From Chloroflexota bacterium (GTDB lineage: Bacteria; Chloroflexota; Chloroflexia; Thermomicrobiales; UBA6265), in assembly GCA_023423795.1 (NCBI GenBank), contig JAFAEX010000205.1, forward strand, positions 1-6,578: 6,578 nucleotides of DNA, read 5' to 3'. The number at the start of each line of letters is the position of its first letter. Within the stretch, counting starts at the first letter, position 1. Positions 1-4,454 of this stretch are shown piece after piece. Made by a program: the position numbers and the translations under genes. The notes beneath the pieces were generated by a model. It made no database searches. It had not been told where the DNA came from and saw only the letters and a program-made list of their open reading frames with translations.

Positions 1-8
1 TCCCTCGA

Positions 9-52
9 CAGGCTCGGGATGACGGGCTGGTCATCAGGCTCGGGATGACGGG
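9..52 (-). repeat. Two direct copies of an 18-bp dispersed repeat
   Basis: An 18-bp sequence reads CAGGCTCGGGATGACGGG at 9-26 and again, identically, at 35-52, with an 8-bp spacer (27-34). The first copy is preceded by TCCCTCGA, which extends the element to the window edge. On the minus strand the core is CCCGTCATCCCGAGCC, which recurs on the plus strand at 4392-4407. The pair lies immediately beyond the stop codon of the PLP-enzyme gene. It is a non-coding dispersed repeat; nothing in it suggests a transposase or an attachment site. Confidence 0.8.
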
Positions 53-58
53 GCCTGC

Positions 59-1177
59 CTACCCCAGCGCCCGCTCCAGGTCGTCCCACAGGTCCTCGAC
101 GTCTTCGAGGCCGACGGAGAGGCGCAGCAGGGCGGGGTCCGCCATCTCGCCGGCCCAGCGGGCGCGCCGCTCGATCAGCGATTCGACGCCGCCGAGGCTG
201 GTGGCGGGCACCCAGACGCGGCAGGCGGGCGGGACGGCCGACGCGGCGTCGGCCCCGCCGGCGACCACGACCGAGAGCATGCCGCCGAAGCCGCCGGTCA
301 TTTGGCGCATCGCCGCGGCGTGGCCGGGATCGTCCGGCAGGCCGGGGTAGTGGACGCGGACGACCTGCGGGTGGGCGGCCAGCCGCCGGGCGATCTCCAG
401 CGCGCTTTCCGATTGGCGGCGGACGCGCAGCGGCAGCGTTTGCAGGCCGCGCCGGGCCAGCCAGCAGGAAAAGCCGTCCGGCTGGGTGCCGTACGAATTG
501 CGGCGGGCGCGCAGGCGGGCCGCGAGACCGGCGTTCGCGCAGATCACCGCGCCCAGCAGGAGGTCGCTGTGGCCGCCGATGTACTTGGTGGCCGAGTGCA
601 TGGAGGCGAGCGCGCCGAAGCGCAGCGGCTGTTGCAGGATGGGGGAGGCGAAGGTGTTGTCGCAGACCCACGGCACGCCGCGCCCGGCGGCCAGATTCCC
701 GAGCGCGGCGAGGTCGGCGACGGCGATCAGCGGATTGGTCGGCGTTTCGGTCCAGAGCAGCGACGCGCCCTCCAGCGCCTGCGCCATGCTCCCGAGGTCG
801 GTCGGGTCCGCGAGGCGCAACTCGATGCCGTAGCGGGGAAGGTGCTCCTCGGCAAAGCGGCGGATGCCGTAGTAGGTGTCCGGCGGCATCACGACGGCGG
901 TGCCGGGCTTGGCCTCGTCGAGCAGGGCGACGGCGGCCGCGATGCCGGCGTTGAAGGCGACGGCGTCGGCCCCGCCTTCGAGGCCGGCCAGCGCCCGCTC
1001 CAGCGGCCCGAAGGCGGGGCTGCCGCCGCGCGCGTACGAGAACGCGCCGGGCGCGATCTCCCCCGGTTGGACGAAGGTGCTGGAGACGTGGATCGGCGGG
1101 GCGACCTCGTCCCCCGGTTCGTGTTCGACGCCGCCGCGGACGGCGACGGTATCCGGGCGCAACGGGCGGTCGGGCAT
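59..1177 (-). CDS. PLP-dependent Cys/Met metabolism enzyme (cystathionine gamma-synthase / gamma- or beta-lyase family)
   Basis: This 372-residue protein belongs to the Cys/Met metabolism PLP-dependent family (fold type I), soluble cytoplasmic tetramers that make or cleave cystathionine and related thioethers. The family signature SATKYIGGHSD holds the Schiff-base lysine at Lys198. Asp173 (CDNT) should pair with the pyridine nitrogen. Tyr48 and Arg50 (YAR) fit the phosphate contacts supplied by the neighbouring subunit, and SLGGVESL (327-334) and LRLSVGLE (351-358) are the usual C-terminal motifs, with Arg352 the likely substrate-carboxylate contact. The length is typical, slightly short. The ATG at 1177 is chosen because GGAGGT stands 3 nt upstream and conserved family sequence begins at once; the 50-residue upstream extension of the frame only translates a heptamer repeat. 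The gene is divergent from gltX. I cannot separate gamma-synthase, gamma-lyase, beta-lyase and methionine gamma-lyase from sequence alone, so no symbol is given. Confidence 0.93.
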   Translation of the reverse strand: MPDRPLRPDTVAVRGGVEHEPGDEVAPPIHVSSTFVQPGEIAPGAFSYARGGSPAFGPLERALAGLEGGADAVAFNAGIAAAVALLDEAKPGTAVVMPPDTYYGIRRFAEEHLPRYGIELRLADPTDLGSMAQALEGASLLWTETPTNPLIAVADLAALGNLAAGRGVPWVCDNTFASPILQQPLRFGALASMHSATKYIGGHSDLLLGAVICANAGLAARLRARRNSYGTQPDGFSCWLARRGLQTLPLRVRRQSESALEIARRLAAHPQVVRVHYPGLPDDPGHAAAMRQMTGGFGGMLSVVVAGGADAASAVPPACRVWVPATSLGGVESLIERRARWAGEMADPALLRLSVGLEDVEDLWDDLERALG

Positions 1178-1197
1178 GGAACCTCCGGCGACGTGGC

Positions 1198-1222
1198 GAG
1201 TAGCGAGTGCCGAGTGGCGAGC
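1198..1222 (-). repeat. Heptamer array in the leader of the PLP-enzyme gene
   Basis: The plus strand carries GAGTAGC, GAGTGCC, GAGTGGC and a decayed GAGC unit with a strict 7-bp period. On the minus strand, the sense of the PLP-enzyme gene, the units read GGCACTC and related forms. The array starts 20 nt upstream of that gene's ATG, just before its ribosome binding site. Related arrays occur at 1309-1336 and 4351-4385. Confidence 0.75.
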
Positions 1223-1247
1223 GATGGGCGGGCGCTGCCGTTGGCCG

Positions 1248-1285
1248 AACCCGGCGGATGCGGGCGGGACTATACTCGCCGGGTT
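1248..1285. promoter_or_regulatory. Putative divergent promoter with 9-bp inverted repeat around a -10-like box
   Basis: AACCCGGCG (1248-1256) and CGCCGGGTT (1277-1285) are a perfect 9-bp inverted repeat with a 20-bp spacer. The right half abuts TATACT (1271-1276), which matches five of six bases of the sigma-70 -10 consensus for gltX. Read on the other strand, the overlapping 1269-1274 gives TATAGT, which could serve the divergent PLP-enzyme gene. I find no good -35 hexamer at 17 bp for either direction. The repeat could be an operator or simply a GC hairpin. Position between divergent genes supports a regulatory role, but the promoter call is tentative. Confidence 0.4.
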
Positions 1286-1308
1286 GTCCGTGCGCCGCTC
1301 GTCTCCCC

Positions 1309-1336
1309 GGCACCCGGCACTCGGCACTTTTCACTC
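1309..1336 (+). repeat. Heptamer array in the gltX leader
   Basis: Four consecutive 7-bp units on the plus strand read GGCACCC, GGCACTC, GGCACTT and TTCACTC. The array ends 23 nt before the gltX ATG. The unit orientation is the same, relative to the downstream gene, as in the array at 1198-1222. The two arrays therefore form an 11-bp perfect inverted repeat (1206-1216 with 1318-1328) across the intergenic region. Confidence 0.75.
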
Positions 1337-1359
1337 GCAGCGCCACGGAGAGAGCAGGC

Positions 1360-2895
1360 ATGTCCGATCCCGTCCCCGCGAACGTCCGCGTCCGCTTCGC
1401 GCCGAGCCCGACCGGGCTGCTGCACGTCGGCGGCGGGCGGACGGCCCTGTTCAACTGGCTGCTGGCCCACGGGCAGGCGCGGCGGCTGGGCGGGACCGGC
1501 GCGTTCCTGCTGCGGATCGAGGATACCGACCGCAACCGGCTGGTCGAAGGGGCCGAGCAGGGCATCTTCGACGTGCTGCGCTGGTTCGGGCTGGAGTGGG
1601 ACGAAGGGCCGGACGTGGGCGGGCCGCACGCGCCCTACCGGCAGTCGGAGCGGTCCGCGCTCTACCGCGAGGCCGCCGAGCGGCTGGTGGCGGAGGGCGC
1701 GGCCTACCGCTGCTTCTGCACCCCGGAGCGGTTGCAGCAGGTGCGCGAGGCGCAGGCCGCCCGCAAGGAAGCGCCGGGTTACGACCGCCACTGCCGAAAT
1801 CTGCCGGAGGACGCGATCGCGGCGAATCTGGCGGCGGGGATGCCGCACGTGATCCGGTTCGCGATGCCGCGCGAGGGGGAGACGGTCGTCCACGATCTGC
1901 TGCGGGGCGACATCACCTACCAGAACGCGAACCTCGAAGACCTCGTGCTGCTGAAGTCGGACGGCTTCCCGACCTACCACCTCGCCAACGTGGTGGACGA
2001 CCACGACATGGAGATCACCCACATCCTGCGCGGGGAGGAGTGGATTCCGACGGCGCCGGTCCATTTGCAGTTGTACAAGGCGTTCGGCTGGGAGCCGCCG
2101 AAGCTGGCGCACATGCCGCTGATCCTCGCGCCGGGCGGCGGCAAGCTCTCCAAGCGGCACGGCTCCACCGCGATGGAGGAGTTCCGCAAGGACGGCTACC
2201 TGCCCGAGGCGCTGATGAACTACCTCGCGCTGTTGGGCTGGAGCCTCGACGGCACGACCGAGGTCTTTTCCAGGGAGGACCTGCTGGCCCACTTCACGCT
2301 GGAGCGGGTCAACCCGTCGCCGGGCACGTTCGACTACGCCAAGCTGCGCTGGTTCAACCAACACTACATCAACCACATCCTGACGCTGGAGGACCTGACC
2401 GGGCGGGTGATGCCGTTCCTCGCCGCGGCCGGGCTGGTCGCGCCGGAGGCGGCGGACGACCCGAACCACCCGGACCGCGCCCGCGTGCAACCGGCGGTCG
2501 CGCTGCTGAAGGACCGGCTGGAAACGCTGGCCGAGGCCCCGGACCTGCTCGGCTACTTCCTGCGCGACGATCTGGAACCCTACGACCCGGCCCTGCTGGT
2601 CCCGAAGAAGACGACGCCGGCCGAGGCGCTGGCGATGCTGGAAGCGGTGGCACGGGTGCTGCCGGAGGTCGATCTCGCCGACGAGGCGGCGGCCGAGGCG
2701 CGGTTCCGGGCGTTGGCCGACGAACTGGGCGTCAAGGCCGGCAACCTGTTCATGCCGATCCGGGTGGCGGTCACCGGGCGCACGCAGTCGCCGGGGTTGT
2801 TCGCGACGATGCGGGTGATCGGCAGAGAGCGTTGCGCGGCGCGGATCGAGGCGGCGACCGAGGCGCTGCGGCGGGCGGACGCGCAAGCGGCCTGA
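1360..2895 (+). CDS. gltX: Glutamyl-tRNA synthetase (GluRS)
   Basis: This 511-residue class I aminoacyl-tRNA synthetase charges tRNA-Glu with glutamate in the cytoplasm using ATP. The N-terminal motif RFAPSPTGLLHVGGGRTALF contains the HIGH signature as HVGG (22-25), and the KMSKS loop appears as KLSKR at 262-266 within GGGKLSKRHGS. The segment HILRGEEWIPTAPVH (221-235) is characteristic of the Glu/Gln subgroup. The C-terminal half, from about residue 320, is the helical anticodon-binding region. The zinc-site region shows Cys118, Cys120 and Cys145 at the E. coli spacing, but the fourth ligand (His in E. coli) is Asn147. The ATG at 1360 follows GGAG at 1347-1350 with 9 nt between, and conserved sequence starts within ten residues; the open frame upstream crosses the heptamer array and is not used. 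Whether the enzyme discriminates against tRNA-Gln cannot be judged here. It is transcribed alone and ends at a long hairpin. Confidence 0.98.
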   Translation: MSDPVPANVRVRFAPSPTGLLHVGGGRTALFNWLLAHGQARRLGGTGAFLLRIEDTDRNRLVEGAEQGIFDVLRWFGLEWDEGPDVGGPHAPYRQSERSALYREAAERLVAEGAAYRCFCTPERLQQVREAQAARKEAPGYDRHCRNLPEDAIAANLAAGMPHVIRFAMPREGETVVHDLLRGDITYQNANLEDLVLLKSDGFPTYHLANVVDDHDMEITHILRGEEWIPTAPVHLQLYKAFGWEPPKLAHMPLILAPGGGKLSKRHGSTAMEEFRKDGYLPEALMNYLALLGWSLDGTTEVFSREDLLAHFTLERVNPSPGTFDYAKLRWFNQHYINHILTLEDLTGRVMPFLAAAGLVAPEAADDPNHPDRARVQPAVALLKDRLETLAEAPDLLGYFLRDDLEPYDPALLVPKKTTPAEALAMLEAVARVLPEVDLADEAAAEARFRALADELGVKAGNLFMPIRVAVTGRTQSPGLFATMRVIGRERCAARIEAATEALRRADAQAA

Positions 2896-2898
2896 CGC

Positions 2899-2939
2899 GC
2901 CGAGGGCCGGTCGCGAACGATTCGCGGCCGGCCTTCGGC
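2899..2939 (+). terminator. Long GC hairpin directly after gltX
   Basis: Positions 2899-2917 pair with 2921-2939 over 19 bp with two G-U pairs (2904/2934 and 2911/2927) and a 3-nt loop (2918-2920). The left arm begins only 4 nt after the gltX stop codon. No T-tract follows, so it is not a textbook intrinsic terminator. Given its position between convergent genes, transcription termination or 3'-end protection in either direction is the likely job. Confidence 0.65.
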
Positions 2940-2953
2940 AGAGGAATGCGGAG

Positions 2954-2991
2954 CGAGGGCGCCGGCGATGGCTGTCGGCTCAGCGCCCTCG
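2954..2991. terminator. Second hairpin between convergent gene ends
   Basis: CGAGGGCGC (2954-2962) pairs perfectly with GCGCCCTCG (2983-2991) across a 20-nt loop that can itself form a short stem. It lies 17 nt beyond the stop of the minus-strand Tat-protein gene. With the gltX hairpin it fills most of the 113-bp convergent gap. There is no T-tract on either strand, so terminator function is inferred from position. Confidence 0.45.
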
Positions 2992-3008
2992 GGAGATGAT
3001 CGAAGGGA

Positions 3009-3572
3009 TCAGGCGCAACTGACTTCGACGGTCAGCGTGCCGCTGTTGTCAGAGTACACCTTGTCGGCGTACCGGAGTTGCAGCGAGCGTCCCTGGCCGG
3101 TGACGATCTGTTCGTAGGTATGGCCGGTGGTGTAGGAGCCCCACAGGTTCGGGCTGCCGCCGTCCACCGTCAGGCCGAGGCGCACGCCCTCGAACTCGAG
3201 CACGGGCTTGGTCGGGTCATTGAAGGGGAACGACGCGACGGCGTCGTTGCCGAACTCGGCGTTGGTGGCCCAGAACCCGGAGGCGACGAGCCGGTAGCGC
3301 TGTCCGCTCTTGAGGTTCGGGGTGGTGGCCGTGCCGCCGGTGGCGGGCACGGAGACCTGGGCGACCACCGTGCCGGGCTTGCACGTCTTGTTGGGCTTGT
3401 TGGGCTTGTTCGGCTTGTTCGGCCGCTTCTTTTTCTTCGCCGCGATGTCGGCGATGGCCGCGCCACCCGCCGCCGTGGCGACGAGGCCGGCGGCGAGGCC
3501 GCGAATCACGCCGCGGCGGCTCGCGCCGGCGGCAAGGGTCCGGGTCAACCGGTCGAACTGGGAATTCTCCAC
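3009..3572 (-). CDS. Tat-exported small protein with KPN-repeat linker and LecA-like C-terminal domain (putative)
   Basis: The 187-residue protein starts VENSQFDRLT and carries a twin-arginine signal: SRRGVIRG (Arg19-Arg20) followed by an alanine-rich hydrophobic stretch to about residue 45, so export of a folded protein is expected. A basic linker follows (KKKK at 46-49, then repeated Lys-Pro-Asn to residue 62). The remaining 125 residues are beta-rich and lie between Cys64 and Cys186, which could form a disulfide. By eye the domain resembles the P. aeruginosa galactophilic lectin LecA: SGQRYRLVASGFWA recalls the region around the LecA calcium-ligand tyrosine, and LRYADKVYSDNSGTLTVEV recalls the calcium-binding loop, with Asp170, Asp175 and Asn176 matching ligand positions. 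That loop is two residues shorter than in LecA, so sugar binding is uncertain. GTG is chosen as start because GAGGAG lies 9 nt upstream. It lies downstream of the rhodanese gene on the same strand. Confidence 0.85.
   Translation of the reverse strand: MENSQFDRLTRTLAAGASRRGVIRGLAAGLVATAAGGAAIADIAAKKKKRPNKPNKPNKPNKTCKPGTVVAQVSVPATGGTATTPNLKSGQRYRLVASGFWATNAEFGNDAVASFPFNDPTKPVLEFEGVRLGLTVDGGSPNLWGSYTTGHTYEQIVTGQGRSLQLRYADKVYSDNSGTLTVEVSCA
3387..3422 (-). repeat. 9-bp tandem repeat encoding Lys-Pro-Asn units
   Basis: Four 9-bp units follow one another on the plus strand: CTTGTTGGG twice, then CTTGTTCGG twice. On the coding strand each unit encodes a rotation of Pro-Asn-Lys, giving the linker between the Tat signal and the folded domain. 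In-frame tandem units of this kind can change copy number by slippage without breaking the gene. Confidence 0.9.
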
Positions 3573-3581
3573 GGGAACAGG

Positions 3582-3587
3582 CTCCTC
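3582..3587 (-). promoter_or_regulatory. Ribosome binding site fixing a GTG start
   Basis: GAGGAG on the minus strand, followed by a 9-nt spacer, precedes the GTG at 3572. The only nearby ATG in the frame (3611) has no comparable site, so the GTG start is preferred for the Tat-exported protein. Confidence 0.7.
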
Positions 3588-3653
3588 GTATGGTTGTCGG
3601 GACCGGTGCATCCGGACCGCGAATCGTGGGGTCGTGTCGTGTTGTCGGGTGGA

Positions 3654-3673
3654 CGGCGGGCGCTCGCCCGCCG
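3654..3673 (-). terminator. GC hairpin downstream of the rhodanese gene
   Basis: CGGCGGGCG (3654-3662) and CGCCCGCCG (3665-3673) are perfectly complementary; in practice the loop would open to 4 nt with an 8-bp stem. It begins 15 nt past the rhodanese stop on the minus strand. No T-tract follows. If it terminates transcription, the Tat-protein gene needs its own promoter in the remaining 80 bp, where I see no clear hexamers, only a 9-bp direct repeat GTTGTCGGG at 3593-3601 and 3641-3649. Confidence 0.45.
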
Positions 3674-3688
3674 CCGTGGGTTCGGCGC

Positions 3689-4090
3689 CTAGGACATCGG
3701 CGGGGCGACGATGCCGCGCCCGGCCGCCTTCCAGGCGTTGAGGCCGCCGTCGAGGTGGGCGACGTTGTCGTAGCCCATCCGGCGGAGGGTGTCGGCGGCG
3801 AGCGCCGAGCGGCCGCCGGAGGCGCAGTGGAGGATGATGCGGCGGGCCGGGTCGAACTCGGCCCGGTGGTAGGGGCTGGTCGGGTCGGCGTAGAACTCGA
3901 TCATGCCGCGCGGGGCGTGGATCGCCCCGGCGATCGTGCCGTGCTGCGCCAGCTCGGCCGGTTCGCGCAGATCGACCAGGAGCGCGCCCGCCGCGACGTC
4001 GGCGGCGACCTGGTCGGCGGAGAGGTTCTCGACGCGTTGCTTGGCGTCGGCGACGAGGGCCGCGGCCGTCGTCGCCATCGTGGTCGTCAT
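3689..4090 (-). CDS. Single-domain rhodanese (sulfurtransferase)
   Basis: This 133-residue protein is a complete single rhodanese domain, a cytoplasmic enzyme class that moves sulfane sulfur from thiosulfate, persulfides or protein partners through a cysteine persulfide. The active-site loop is CASGGRS, with the catalytic Cys89 in the six-residue loop and the closing Arg93. The CH2A-like start LVDLREPAEL (38-47), the GTIAGAIHAPRG strand-turn (51-62) and the terminal DGGLNAWKAAG (114-124) are all family hallmarks. There is no signal peptide. The ATG at 4090 is preceded by GGAG with a 6-nt spacer; the next in-frame ATG is four codons on, and the long upstream open frame lacks family similarity. 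A Tat-exported protein gene follows after 116 bp. The physiological sulfur donor and acceptor cannot be read from the sequence. Confidence 0.95.
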   Translation of the reverse strand: MTTTMATTAAALVADAKQRVENLSADQVAADVAAGALLVDLREPAELAQHGTIAGAIHAPRGMIEFYADPTSPYHRAEFDPARRIILHCASGGRSALAADTLRRMGYDNVAHLDGGLNAWKAAGRGIVAPPMS

Positions 4091-4096
4091 CGTCGT

Positions 4097-4100
4097 CTCC
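4097..4100 (-). promoter_or_regulatory. Ribosome binding site of the rhodanese gene
   Basis: GGAG on the minus strand with a 6-nt spacer to the ATG at 4090. It supports that start over the internal ATG four codons later and over longer upstream reading frames. Confidence 0.65.
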
Positions 4101-4159
4101 GTATCCAGTCGTGGTCCTGTGTCCGCGCGCCGTCGGGCGGCGGTGGAATGGGGGCGCGT

Positions 4160-4171
4160 CGGGGCGCCCCG
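4160..4171. promoter_or_regulatory. 12-bp perfect palindrome CGGGGCGCCCCG
   Basis: The sequence is fully self-complementary and lies 69 bp upstream of the rhodanese start. In DNA of this G+C content a 12-bp GC-only palindrome can arise by chance, so a regulatory role is only possible. Confidence 0.3.
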
Positions 4172-4184
4172 GCGTCGGGTCGAA

Positions 4185-4198
4185 CAGGTGGCCACCTG
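4185..4198. promoter_or_regulatory. 14-bp perfect palindrome CAGGTGGCCACCTG, candidate operator
   Basis: This is a perfect 14-bp dyad with mixed base composition, about 95 bp upstream of the rhodanese ATG and thus in the likely promoter region. Symmetry and position suit a site for a dimeric regulator. No second copy is obvious in the window and the regulator is unknown. Confidence 0.4.
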
Positions 4199-4309
4199 AT
4201 GCCGGCCCGTGCTGCGTTGGGAAGACTCCCCGGCCGGCGGACACAGCATGGCGGCTGGCAGCGCCGCGGCCATCCTCCGAACCGACGATGTTTCGCATGG
4301 AGATCGGGT

Positions 4310-4332
4310 GGACACCGGACAGCGGACACCGG
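4310..4332. repeat. GGACACC heptamer run
   Basis: Three 7-bp units, GGACACC, GGACAGC and GGACACC, run from 4310 to 4330 and are followed by GG. The period equals that of the GAGTGCC arrays although the unit differs. The run lies 18 bp from the 4351-4385 array. Confidence 0.65.
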
Positions 4333-4350
4333 CGCGGCGGCGATCGTGCC

Positions 4351-4385
4351 GAGTGGCGAGTGGCGAGTGCCGAGTGCCGAGTGGT
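4351..4385 (-). repeat. Five-unit GAGTGSC heptamer array
   Basis: GAGTG occurs at 4351, 4358, 4365, 4372 and 4379, each 7 bp apart, joined by GC or CC. It is the longest of the three arrays of this family. On the minus strand it reads GGCACTC/GCCACTC, in the same sense as the rhodanese gene whose start is about 260 bp downstream. Confidence 0.8.
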
Positions 4386-4391
4386 CGGAGC

Positions 4392-4417
4392 CCCGTCATC
4401 CCGAGCCGGCTGAGGGA
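4392..4417 (+). repeat. Dispersed repeat copy, CCCGTCATCCCGAGCC core
   Basis: The first 16 bp are identical to the reverse complement of the left-edge repeats at 9-26 and 35-52. Over 26 bp the match to the reverse complement of positions 1-26 is 23 of 26. It lies 37 bp beyond the stop codon of the LuxR-type gene, in opposite orientation to that gene. Confidence 0.8.
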
Positions 4418-4427
4418 TCTCGGCTCG
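4402..4427. terminator. Short hairpin downstream of the LuxR-type gene
   Basis: CGAGCCG (4402-4408) pairs with CGGCTCG (4421-4427) across a 12-nt loop, 27 nt past the stop of the minus-strand regulator. It is partly formed by the dispersed repeat. There is no T-tract, so termination is only suggested by position. Confidence 0.35.
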
Positions 4428-4448
4428 ACTCCTCGACTTCTCGACTCG
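4425..4448. repeat. TCGACTNC octamer repeat
   Basis: TCGACT occurs at 4425, 4433 and 4441 with an 8-bp period, just past the 3' end of the LuxR-type gene. The first 16 bp match 5855-5870 inside that gene at 15 of 16 positions. Confidence 0.7.
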
Positions 4449-4454
4449 CCGGCG

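Larger units (their letters stand above)
4091..4454. other. 364-bp gene-free region between rhodanese start and LuxR-regulator end
   Basis: No convincing gene lies here on either strand: the open frames that cross it are extensions of the rhodanese frame or the antisense of the LuxR gene. The region holds the rhodanese ribosome binding site, two perfect palindromes (4160-4171, 4185-4198), a GGACACC heptamer run (4310-4332), a GAGTGCC heptamer array (4351-4385), one dispersed-repeat copy (4392-4417), a short hairpin (4402-4427) and an octamer repeat (4425-4448). The rhodanese promoter should be here, but no clear -10/-35 pair is visible. Confidence 0.75.

Noticed and set aside
1..52. Insertion-sequence end or attachment site at the left edge
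   Set aside because: The 18-bp copies are direct, not inverted. No transposase or integrase is visible, and the same core occurs again in another intergenic region, which fits a dispersed repeat better.
1178..1359. N-terminal extensions of the PLP enzyme (to 1327) and of gltX (from 1207)
   Set aside because: The extra residues (such as RHSALATRH and TRHSALFTR) are translations of the heptamer arrays; good ribosome binding sites and conserved family starts support the shorter forms.
302..2999. Long plus-strand open frames opposite or overlapping the PLP enzyme and gltX (302-1852, 876-2999), and the minus-strand frame 1270-2886 across gltX
   Set aside because: They are shadows of real genes in high-G+C DNA: low-complexity Arg/Ala/Gly-rich translations with no family motifs, while the opposing frames contain complete signatures of known enzymes.
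59..4090. A sulfur-metabolism operon linking the PLP enzyme and the rhodanese
   Set aside because: They are 2.5 kb apart with gltX on the opposite strand and hairpins between them, so co-transcription is not plausible; any link would have to be at the regulatory level.
3573..4298. 429-residue minus-strand frame joining the Tat-exported protein to sequence across the rhodanese gene
   Set aside because: The upstream part overlaps the rhodanese in another frame and is Arg/Pro low-complexity. The twin-arginine signal must be N-terminal, which fits the GTG at 3572.
4310..4448. CRISPR array
   Set aside because: Repeats are 7-8 bp and directly adjacent with no unique spacers of 25-45 bp, and no cas genes are nearby.
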